The notes under the pieces are model-generated. The model was not told the origin of the DNA. It made no database searches and saw only the letters and a program-made list of their open reading frames with translations. A DNA stretch of 5,009 bases from Rhodospirillales bacterium (GTDB taxonomy: Bacteria; Pseudomonadota; Alphaproteobacteria; QKFK01; SZUA-500): assembly GCA_003252195.1 (NCBI GenBank), contig QKFK01000085.1:1-5009 (forward strand), in the 5' to 3' direction. How positions within the stretch are numbered: position 1 is the first letter of the stretch; every line of letters starts with the position of its first letter. A program made the translations under genes and the position numbers. Positions 1-5,009 of the stretch are shown here, one piece after another.

Positions 1-520
1 GAGCTGAATTTTCAACCGCATAATCTCTGCGTCTGGGTTTGCCATTTTCAATATAATAATCGCCCGTGCCATCATTGCCATAGGTGTCTTCTTTTGCCAC
101 AAACATCAACAAAACATCCATAGTCTCTGGATTCCACGCTTCAGCCATGCGAGTCAAAATCGGTTTTTCACCCTCTTCAGTCCATAATGGATCGCTATTT
201 AAAACAAACATTGGCCTTTGCTCTAATAATGGCAAAGCATGTTTTACGCCACCGCCTGTTTCTAAAGCCTCATCTTCCCATGAAAAATCAAATTTAACAT
301 CTGAACGTTCTTCTAAATGGCTTTTAAGTTTTTCCCCTTGATAGCAAAGGTTAACCACGACATTTTTTACCCCAAAGTCACTAATTTTATCAATTACGCT
401 ATCTATTAAGCTTTTACCCGCTACTTTAATCAATGGTTTTGGTAGTTCATTAGTTAGTTCACGCATTCTGGTGCCACGACCAGCGGCAAGCACCATCGCT
501 TTATCAGAGATTATGGGCAT
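1..520 (-). CDS. murU: MurU-type sugar-1-phosphate nucleotidyltransferase, 3' end cut by window edge
   Basis: Reading down from the ATG at 520-518 gives 173 residues with no stop before the window edge. The N-terminus carries the nucleotidyltransferase signature: VLAAGRGTRMRELT (residues 10-23), then LPKPL (26-30) with the lysine expected to contact the nucleotide. ETGGGV (87-92) and VLNSDPLW (106-113), with Asp110 as likely metal ligand, follow. These are typical of the MurU/RmlA-like GT-A fold. In the known recycling pathway MurU converts MurNAc-1-phosphate and UTP into UDP-MurNAc in the cytoplasm. The start overlaps the end of amgK by 10 bases. A Shine-Dalgarno-like AGAGGA (plus 531-536) lies 10 bases upstream inside amgK, which fits translational coupling. 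Substrate choice (MurNAc-1-P, GlcNAc-1-P or another sugar) is inferred from the AmgK neighbour. Roughly the last quarter of the protein is outside the window. Confidence 0.88.
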   Translation of the reverse strand, partial: MPIISDKAMVLAAGRGTRMRELTNELPKPLIKVAGKSLIDSVIDKISDFGVKNVVVNLCYQGEKLKSHLEERSDVKFDFSWEDEALETGGGVKHALPLLEQRPMFVLNSDPLWTEEGEKPILTRMAEAWNPETMDVLLMFVAKEDTYGNDGTGDYYIENGKPRRRDYAVENSA

Positions 521-1527
521 GTAGGGGTAATCCTCTTATCTTTAGGAATATTAACATCAATCCAGTTTTTAATATCTTTTAGGGCTTCATGCTCTAATGA
601 ACGCTCTAACAAGCTCCAAACTCTTTGAATATGACAAAGATACTTTGGTTTATTATCCCTCACACAAAGTCTTGTAAAAATACCTATCACTTTAGCGTGG
701 CGACAAGCACCTAAAATTGCCCATGATGTTTTAAACGCTTGAGGATCAACTTCTTTGCCATTTTTTTTCATTTCGCTCAAGTAATAATCACGCATTGCTT
801 CAACAAATGCTGGATTTATATCCCTTCTTGCATCTTCCATCAATGACATCATGTCATATGAGATTGGGCCAGAAACAGCGTCTTGAAAATCTAAAATTCC
901 GCAAGTTTGCAAGCCTTCTTTGCCTTTTAACTTCATTAAATTATCAACGTGATAATCCCTAATTATAAGGCTGTCTTCAACATTGCGAGCAAGCGGTAAT
1001 ATTTTACGCCACAAATCTATATATTCCTGCCTTTTGCCCTCATCAATTGTTTTGCCAAAGATGCTTGGCATATACCAATCAACTAGCAACAAAGCATCAT
1101 TTGTAAACATTTCATCGGTATAAGATGGGTGGTTTGCAGGTATAGTTTCTGACTTATCTTTTAAATTAAAATAAACCATAACATCTACAGCCATTTTATA
1201 TAATTCGGCTTCACTTGCTCCATTTTTTAAGAGTTTGGTATAAGTATCATCGCCAAAGTCTTCTAATAACAACAAACCATTTTCAATATCTTCAGCCAAA
1301 ATTTCTGGCGCACTCAAGCCCAAGCTCCGTAAATGCTTGTCTATTTTTATAAATGGCTCAACCTTTTCTTTTGGTGGTGGTGCATTCATTAAAACCGCAG
1401 ATTTACCATCTTTGTGGAGTCTGTCATAGGTTCTAAAAGAAGCATCGGCAGCTAGAATATTACGCTCAGCTCCGCCCCAACCATTATTTTGTAAAAAAAT
1501 CTCAATTAAAGTATTTCTATCGCTCAT
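511..1527 (-). CDS. amgK: AmgK-type anomeric MurNAc/GlcNAc kinase (aminoglycoside phosphotransferase fold)
   Basis: This 338-residue protein has the aminoglycoside-phosphotransferase/choline-kinase fold and the usual length of the AmgK branch. Visible motifs in order are DASFRTYDRL (28-37, nucleotide-loop region), AVLMNAPPP (44-52), LLLLEDFGD (85-93), the catalytic loop IRDYHVDNL (189-197; Asp191 likely base, Asn196 metal ligand) and the metal-binding DFQDA (213-217). AmgK phosphorylates the anomeric OH of recycled MurNAc or GlcNAc in the cytoplasm and supplies the adjacent nucleotidyltransferase. In the catalytic loop the first position is Ile rather than the His of the classic HRD form; I recall hydrophobic residues there in other alphaproteobacterial members, so this need not mean inactivity. 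The ATG at 1527-1525 has no good Shine-Dalgarno sequence: the bases just before it are a run of seven T. It lies 72 bases after tsaE and overlaps the next gene by 10 bases. Aminoglycoside resistance is an unlikely role. Confidence 0.85.
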   Translation of the reverse strand: MSDRNTLIEIFLQNNGWGGAERNILAADASFRTYDRLHKDGKSAVLMNAPPPKEKVEPFIKIDKHLRSLGLSAPEILAEDIENGLLLLEDFGDDTYTKLLKNGASEAELYKMAVDVMVYFNLKDKSETIPANHPSYTDEMFTNDALLLVDWYMPSIFGKTIDEGKRQEYIDLWRKILPLARNVEDSLIIRDYHVDNLMKLKGKEGLQTCGILDFQDAVSGPISYDMMSLMEDARRDINPAFVEAMRDYYLSEMKKNGKEVDPQAFKTSWAILGACRHAKVIGIFTRLCVRDNKPKYLCHIQRVWSLLERSLEHEALKDIKNWIDVNIPKDKRITPTCP

Positions 1528-1573
1528 AAAAAAATCTCATCATCTTAAAACAGGTGGTGAGATTCTATAATCT
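1528..1573 (-). promoter_or_regulatory. Two competing hairpins in the tsaE-amgK gap (candidate attenuator)
   Basis: On the minus strand, AGATT (1573-1569) can pair with AATCT (1564-1560) across a four-base ATAG loop. Alternatively AATCTCA (1564-1558) can pair with TGAGATT (1539-1533), with further partial pairing inside (CACCT against AGATG, one mismatch). The second hairpin is followed directly by T residues (1532-1528) and then the amgK ATG. The two stems share 1560-1564 and so exclude each other. The second looks like a weak intrinsic terminator or a structure that hides the start codon. Seen: the inverted repeats and T-run. Inferred: any regulatory role. The stems are short and AT-rich, so chance is possible. 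Confidence 0.35.
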
Positions 1574-1599
1574 TAAGGTGAAATATATGTTAATTTAAC

Positions 1600-2118
1600 T
1601 TAAGCGTGCTCTTTAATTTTCTGCAACTGATCAAGACGATTAATCCAGTCTGCTCCATATCCAGTTAGAAGCACTTCTCTAGCCAGAGGCTTTCCATCTT
1701 TGTTATTTGCAACATCTATTGTGATATCAAGACGCACAAGTGGCATGTATCCACCAATTTTATGTGGCCATTCAATTAAAGAGACTCCACCTGATGTCCA
1801 AGCATCATCCATTCCTAGCTCAAACACCTCTTCTGGAACCTCTAGCCTATATAAGTCAAAGTGCCAAATTTTAAGGTTTTTGCCCGTGTTTGATTGATAC
1901 AATTGAGCAAGTGTAAAGGTAGGAGAAGGAACTTCTTCGTCTTGTCCACATAACGCCCTAATTATTGATCTGGCAAGAACACTTTTACCAGACCCTAGAG
2001 TTCCCTGTAGGGCGATAATATCACCTTTATCTAGAAGACCAGACAAAGCCCTACCGAACTTAACGGTATCTTCTTCTGTTTCTAAGAACAATGATAGTTT
2101 TTTACTTTCTGGATACAT
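1600..2118 (-). CDS. tsaE: TsaE, ATPase of tRNA threonylcarbamoyladenosine (t6A) synthesis
   Basis: With the ATG at 2118-2116 the product is 172 residues, a little longer than the roughly 150 of E. coli TsaE. It has the family hallmarks: P-loop GTLGSGKS (39-46), VPSPTFTL (63-70), HFDLYRL (86-92) as the Walker-B-like segment, and LIEWPHK (115-121). TsaE works in the cytoplasm with TsaB and TsaD; its ATP hydrolysis resets the complex that places the threonylcarbamoyl group on A37 of ANN-decoding tRNAs. A longer reading from TTG at 2127-2125 adds three residues, but the AGGGGG Shine-Dalgarno touches that TTG, while it is 9 bases from the ATG, so I chose the ATG. The gene precedes amgK and murU in the same direction and probably shares their transcript. 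All key motifs are intact. Confidence 0.93.
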   Translation of the reverse strand: MYPESKKLSLFLETEEDTVKFGRALSGLLDKGDIIALQGTLGSGKSVLARSIIRALCGQDEEVPSPTFTLAQLYQSNTGKNLKIWHFDLYRLEVPEEVFELGMDDAWTSGGVSLIEWPHKIGGYMPLVRLDITIDVANNKDGKPLAREVLLTGYGADWINRLDQLQKIKEHA

Positions 2119-2127
2119 TGTAGACAA

Positions 2128-2133
2128 CCCCCT
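2128..2133 (-). promoter_or_regulatory. Ribosome binding site AGGGGG that fixes the tsaE start
   Basis: The minus strand reads AGGGGG here, followed directly by TTGTCTACA and then ATG. The 9-base gap to the ATG at 2118 is normal, while the gap to the TTG at 2127 is zero. This argues for the ATG as the initiation codon. Confidence 0.7.
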
Positions 2134-2242
2134 AAGTCGAAAACATAATATAATACTCTACACCAAAAATAGTTTTTTTCCATTAAGAGATTCGTATAAA
2201 AAACACTATATTTTAGGCTATAACCTAACCCTTTTGTGGTCT

Positions 2243-3067
2243 TCACCACGCTCTTTTAGTGTTTTTCATCAACTCGCGCCATTCCCATGGCTTAGCAAAT
2301 TCCGCCTCACTCCACAAACCAACCTTTTTACTCATAGCTTGTTTTTGATATGGCATATAAACGCTGGTTTTATCGTCTGGATAAGCTAACGCCCAACCCA
2401 CACTCACTAAGGCCGCGCCAACATCATAGCTACCAACTGAACATACTCCATATAGTGAATTATCCGCATTTTTGCCTTTTACAATACAGGTTAAAGGAGA
2501 TGCGCCAATTAGTTTTTTCAAAACATTAGCAGCTTCAACGCCACAAGCATATGTAGCCCCGCTAACTTTTGGGCATATTTGGTTTGGATCTGGAGCATCA
2601 AGCCCCATAAACTTAAACATAAAGCCTTGAATCTGCACAGTGTTTGCGTTCACAACAGTTGCTTGCCCATAAAGGGTTGTATCTGCAACCTGCTCATTCT
2701 GAGGGGCTTCTTGCTGTTGAGAAGTGTTAATGTGAGCTGCAGGATATTGCTCTGGAGTCTTAACATTATTATTTGAGAGAACTTCACTCAAGCCTGTTTT
2801 TTCAACCAACCCACCAACGCCATTATTTAATAACCCGCTTGATGAAGCTACAAAATATAAAACAACTACCAAAAACACACTTGTGACAAGACAACCAACC
2901 GAGCGCCAAACAATTCGTGCAATAAAAAACATTATAATTGCACCAACTAATAAGGAGACGAAACCACCACCTTGCATTATAGAGTTTGAGCTTTGAACGC
3001 CAGATCCACCTAAGGAAATGGCACTTACACCCAACATAATAAACACTATTCTTATTATAGAAATCAT
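2243..3067 (-). CDS. Membrane-anchored SNase-like (thermonuclease-fold) protein with degenerate active site
   Basis: The protein has 274 residues. Three hydrophobic stretches (about 3-20, 34-53 and 56-75) give a membrane-anchored N-terminus. A Gln/Asn/Ser-rich linker (about 98-130) follows, then an SNase-like domain (about 132-265). The fold is recognisable from GQATVVNANTVQIQG, FMGLDAPDPNQIC, YACG, SLYGVC, GWALAY and the GLWSEAEFAKPWEWR ending typical of bacterial thermonuclease-family proteins. Against staphylococcal nuclease, the DGDT motif is NANT (140-143), the Arg35 position is Lys152, only the Asp40 position is kept (Asp157), Glu43 is Asp160, and the Arg87 position is Val208. It is therefore probably not an active nuclease and may bind a ligand or nucleic acid. 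Cys165, 175, 194 and 209 could form disulfides if the domain is periplasmic. The ATG is 10 bases after AGGAGA (plus 3078-3083). The gene follows a strong terminator, so it needs its own promoter. Confidence 0.75.
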   Translation of the reverse strand: MISIIRIVFIMLGVSAISLGGSGVQSSNSIMQGGGFVSLLVGAIIMFFIARIVWRSVGCLVTSVFLVVVLYFVASSSGLLNNGVGGLVEKTGLSEVLSNNNVKTPEQYPAAHINTSQQQEAPQNEQVADTTLYGQATVVNANTVQIQGFMFKFMGLDAPDPNQICPKVSGATYACGVEAANVLKKLIGASPLTCIVKGKNADNSLYGVCSVGSYDVGAALVSVGWALAYPDDKTSVYMPYQKQAMSKKVGLWSEAEFAKPWEWRELMKNTKRAW

Positions 3068-3152
3068 TTAAACCGTCTCTCCTGCAAAGGGCTAAATATT
3101 CTCTTCTACGCCTTGTTTGTTGGCTCACTCTTTTGAATAATTCACATTAAGA

Positions 3153-3181
3153 ATAACAATCTAACTTAAATAAATAAACAA
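3153..3181 (-). promoter_or_regulatory. Weak candidate promoter for the SNase-like gene
   Basis: On the minus strand TTGTTT (3181-3176) and TGTTAT (3158-3153) are 17 bases apart in AT-rich DNA between the terminator ending near 3204 and the gene starting at 3067. Each box matches the sigma70 consensus only partly (3 and 4 of 6). A promoter is expected in this gap because the upstream gene is terminated, but this exact placement is uncertain. Confidence 0.22.
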
Positions 3182-3203
3182 ATTTTTTATGAATATTTAG
3201 TCT

Positions 3204-3240
3204 AAAAACAAAAGACTGGCATTATATATGCCAGTCTTTT
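3204..3240 (-). terminator. Strong rho-independent terminator after the basic orphan gene
   Basis: A perfect 13-bp inverted repeat (plus 3210-3222 and 3228-3240; arm AAAAGACTGGCAT) has a five-base loop. On the minus strand it is followed by GTTTTT, and the stem itself ends in TTTT. It starts 17 bases after the stop codon of the gene at 3258-4199. The A-rich 5' arm means it could also act on plus-strand transcripts, but no plus-strand gene ends here. Confidence 0.9.
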
Positions 3241-3257
3241 CCTGTTTTTGTATTTTT

Positions 3258-4199
3258 TTAACGACCATCTCTACCTTGATCGCGTCTCATTGCAATCTGA
3301 TTTGAACTTGCTGTTCTTCTTCTTGCTACCCTCTTTTTATTTTTGCCTCTGCCTCTTAGGTCATTAATAGAGCGGCCTTTTGGCTTGGCTTCATTTTTAT
3401 TTTCTTTTTTAGAAATATTTTCAACATTAGAGAGAATTGCTCTTGCTTCTGGAGACAAGTCTAATTTTTTTAACTGCCTTCTCTCTGAGCCGGACAAATG
3501 CTTAGCATCACTTACATTAGCCCTAACTTCTCTTGATTTTTTCTTACCCAAACGGCTTTCTACAGAATTGACCTCTTTTAAGCCTTTAAGTTTTTTTAAT
3601 CCGTCTTTTCCTTTTAAATCCGAAGATTTAATATTTCCAAGACCTGTATTATTTTTCTGTAACTTTTTAACTTCTTTTTCTATCTGGCGTTTAGTTATGT
3701 TTTTAACATTGCGCTTGTTATCAACCATTGGACTAGCAGATCTAGCCGCTTTTCCGAGCTCTTCTTTCTTATCTTTTGCGCTCATTTTTCCAGAAGCGCG
3801 CTCCATCTTTTTAATAGCTATTTTAGTATTCTCTTGATTGGTAAACTGGATAGATTCTCTATCTCTTATAACATCTCTATCGGTTAAGCCTTTTTCCTCA
3901 TTTCTTTTAAGAGGCTTATTGCCTAGCTCTTCAGCTTCTCTGGCTTGTTGTTTTAAGAGCTCTACATCTCTACCTGATTGTTGGTTTATCTCATCACCGT
4001 GAACATTTTTTTCGCGCAATGCTTCTAAGCGAGAGCGAGAATCCTGAACATTTTGTTGTCTTGAAGTAATATCATTAGATGAAATAGCATCTTTCTCTGT
4101 CTCAGCCTCTTTTTTTTCACGGCGCTCAGCATCTTTTCCCCCTCTACTAGAAGGAGCCCAGTCAAACGCTACGTCTTTTAAAGATGTTTCTCTTGCCAT
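3258..4199 (-). CDS. Unrecognised lysine/arginine-rich, probably disordered protein
   Basis: I do not recognise this 313-residue protein. By my count 81 residues are Lys or Arg (about 26%) and 50 are Asp or Glu, so it is strongly basic. It has no Cys or Tyr, one Trp (14) and two Phe (12, 119), which suggests little hydrophobic core. No signal peptide or membrane segment is visible. The first 120 residues are mixed-charge and could form helix or coiled coil; 130-230 is Lys-rich; the tail (about 281-313) is an Arg/Lys/Gly cluster with RGRGKNKKR and VARRR. Binding to nucleic acid or another polyanion is possible but is inference from composition only. The ATG at 4199 is preceded by AGGTGAT (4208-4202), an exact match to the 3' part of the canonical Shine-Dalgarno region. 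A promoter at 4262-4233 and a terminator at 3240-3204 make it a single-gene unit. Coding is supported by the long frame, start signals and terminator placement. Confidence 0.8.
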   Translation of the reverse strand: MARETSLKDVAFDWAPSSRGGKDAERREKKEAETEKDAISSNDITSRQQNVQDSRSRLEALREKNVHGDEINQQSGRDVELLKQQAREAEELGNKPLKRNEEKGLTDRDVIRDRESIQFTNQENTKIAIKKMERASGKMSAKDKKEELGKAARSASPMVDNKRNVKNITKRQIEKEVKKLQKNNTGLGNIKSSDLKGKDGLKKLKGLKEVNSVESRLGKKKSREVRANVSDAKHLSGSERRQLKKLDLSPEARAILSNVENISKKENKNEAKPKGRSINDLRGRGKNKKRVARRRTASSNQIAMRRDQGRDGR

Positions 4200-4232
4200 A
4201 CATCACCTAAGATAAAAATAAACTATATCTCT

Positions 4233-4262
4233 ATGATAATGGTCACTTATTGTTTTTGTCAA
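4233..4262 (-). promoter_or_regulatory. Sigma70-type promoter for the basic orphan gene
   Basis: On the minus strand a perfect -35 box TTGACA (4262-4257) is followed after 18 bases by TATCAT (4238-4233), which matches the -10 consensus at five of six positions. Transcription would start near 4226, giving a leader of about 27 bases that contains the AGGTGAT ribosome binding site before the ATG at 4199. The position, between the PAS gene stop and this gene, fits well. Confidence 0.6.
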
Positions 4263-4282
4263 TCTTTCTGTCAATTATGACA
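4257..4282 (-). repeat. Three TGTCA/TGACA half-sites overlapping and upstream of the -35 box
   Basis: The minus strand carries TTGACA at 4274-4269 and again at 4262-4257, a 12-base direct spacing, and the first of these forms an inverted repeat TGTCA-TAAT-TGACA (4282-4269). One copy is the -35 box itself. The arrangement could be an operator for a dimeric regulator that overlaps the promoter, or simply a second -35-like hexamer. Seen: the repeats. Inferred: any regulator. Confidence 0.35.
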
Positions 4283-4304
4283 AATATTTAACATTTAATC
4301 ATTT

Positions 4305-5009
4305 TTAGCTGTTTTCTGCGATTACATTAGCATAACTGATTAAAATACCACCATCTGGAAGAAGCACAGATTTAGGATCAATTATCACGCCATCTTGGCG
4401 GTGCAAACGAATATCTTCTTTAACCTGCCCCGTAAAATATTTAACGAGTTGCTTTTTAAATAATGCCCAATCTTCAACATCAGAAAAATATTTATGGACC
4501 AAATCCACCATTTCTTCGACTGATGGTTTATTTTCAAGCTTAGATTTGTCAATATCCCAAAGCCTACAAAAAGCAGGATTAAACAATTCTAACCTGCCGT
4601 TTAAGAACACACTTACAGCTTCTTGCAAGTTATCTACGGTTTCTTTTTGCACCGCTGATAAGGTGTTATATGAAGTTTCTAAGGCGAGTCTGTCGGTTAT
4701 ATCTTCATATGTAATAAGCAAACCACCTAATGGATGTGCAATACGGGCACGTTTAAATGTTTTACCATCTGGCAGATGAATAAAGTCTTCTTTATTATCA
4801 ACAATAGAGCCAAAAGCATCTGTTTCTGCTTTTTTATAAGCCCTAAAATCAGGCACCTCAGGTAATTTACGTCTGTCGCGCAAATCGTCTAATACCATAC
4901 TATAGCTTGGGGTTGTTGCGGCAAACGCGTGACTAATTCCCCATAAATCTAAAAATGGCTTATTATAAAAGACCAAATTAGTTGCTTTATCAAACACCGC
5001 AACGCCACA
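4305..5009 (-). CDS. Tandem-PAS sensor protein (DivL-like family), 5' end outside window, kinase module absent
   Basis: The frame is open from the right edge to the TAA at 4307-4305 and gives 234 residues. It starts mid-domain with CGVAVFDKATNLVFYNKPF, so the GTG at 4997 is an internal Val codon and not a start. Two PAS domains are visible: about 1-103 (ending LPDGKTFKR...GGLLITYEDITDRLALE) and about 118-228 (NLQEAVSVFLNGRLELFNPAFCRLWDI ... LLPDGGILISYANV, quoted in parts). The linker SYNTLSAVQKETVDNLQE is characteristic of the alphaproteobacterial PAS sensor kinases encoded before tsaE, some of them DivL-like. In those proteins the second PAS domain leads into a helix, a HisKA dimerisation domain and an ATPase domain. 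Here the frame ends nine residues past ISYANV with no kinase sequence, and only 105 AT-rich bases separate it from the next gene. It probably senses a signal or binds a partner but cannot itself phosphorylate. No terminator is evident after it. Confidence 0.8.
   Translation of the reverse strand, partial: CGVAVFDKATNLVFYNKPFLDLWGISHAFAATTPSYSMVLDDLRDRRKLPEVPDFRAYKKAETDAFGSIVDNKEDFIHLPDGKTFKRARIAHPLGGLLITYEDITDRLALETSYNTLSAVQKETVDNLQEAVSVFLNGRLELFNPAFCRLWDIDKSKLENKPSVEEMVDLVHKYFSDVEDWALFKKQLVKYFTGQVKEDIRLHRQDGVIIDPKSVLLPDGGILISYANVIAENS

Noticed and set aside
84..341. Plus-strand open frame opposite the nucleotidyltransferase gene
   Set aside because: The minus-strand frame carries clear nucleotidyltransferase motifs across this stretch; the plus frame is a shadow.
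511..1527. Aminoglycoside resistance gene
   Set aside because: The fold is shared, but the DASFR, LMNAPP and DFQDA motifs and the neighbouring nucleotidyltransferase point to the AmgK sugar-kinase branch.
2145..2156. TATTAT/TATATT boxes upstream of tsaE as a promoter -10
   Set aside because: No acceptable -35 hexamer lies 15-19 bases upstream; the region is simply AT-rich.
2213..2249. Hairpins GTGGT-GAAG-ACCAC (2249-2236) and TTAGG-N6-CCTAA (2228-2213) after the SNase-like gene, considered as a terminator
   Set aside because: The stems are only 5 bp. The first has no T-run after it on the minus strand, and the T-run after the second starts about 9 bases away. Termination here is possible but not supported.
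2823..3128. 101-residue open frame on the minus strand overlapping the start of the SNase-like gene
   Set aside because: It lies in another frame of that gene, is unusually rich in Cys, Trp and Arg, and has no family resemblance. The overlapped frame has a clear domain and its own ribosome site.
3343..3837. 164-residue plus-strand open frame opposite the basic orphan gene
   Set aside because: It is the antisense shadow of Lys/Glu-rich codons, giving a Leu/Phe/Ser-rich pseudo-membrane protein. No start signals support it, and the minus frame has promoter, ribosome site and terminator.
4995..4997. GTG as the start of the PAS gene
   Set aside because: The frame stays open to the window edge and the four upstream codons (Cys-Gly-Val-Ala) complete the typical PAS opening GVAVFD, so the GTG is an internal Val codon.

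Overview
The window reads as chromosomal DNA of an AT-rich (low-GC) alphaproteobacterium. The main reason is a set of genes on the minus strand that I recognise, from memory, as a conserved alphaproteobacterial order: PAS-domain sensor protein, then tsaE, then an AmgK-type sugar kinase, then a MurU-type nucleotidyltransferase. I cannot assign a genus. All genes run on the minus strand, so transcription goes from position 5009 towards 1.

In order of transcription: (i) 5009-4305 is the C-terminal part of a tandem-PAS protein of the DivL-like sensor-kinase type. It stops right after the last PAS domain and has no kinase module. (ii) 4199-3258 is an unrecognised, very lysine/arginine-rich, probably disordered 313-residue protein. 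It has a good sigma70-type promoter in front and a strong intrinsic terminator behind, so it looks like a self-contained transcription unit. (iii) 3067-2243 is a membrane-anchored protein with a staphylococcal-nuclease-like (SNase) domain whose catalytic residues are mostly replaced. (iv) 2118-1600 is TsaE, the ATPase of tRNA t6A synthesis. (v) 1527-511 is an AmgK-type kinase, which overlaps (vi) 520-1, a MurU-type nucleotidyltransferase that runs off the left edge.

The tsaE-amgK-murU part looks like an ordinary housekeeping operon. AmgK and MurU are expected to act in sequence on recycled cell-wall amino sugars: 1-phosphorylation of MurNAc/GlcNAc, then UDP transfer. A pair of mutually exclusive hairpins lies in the short gap before amgK and could tune its expression.

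The unusual part is 4304-2243. In the expected gene order the histidine-kinase half of the PAS protein would sit directly before tsaE. Here that half is absent, and the space holds the basic orphan gene and the degenerate nuclease-like gene. I see no RNA genes, insertion sequences, CRISPR arrays or long repeats. No clearly novel system is proven; the kinase-less PAS protein beside two accessory genes is the best lead.
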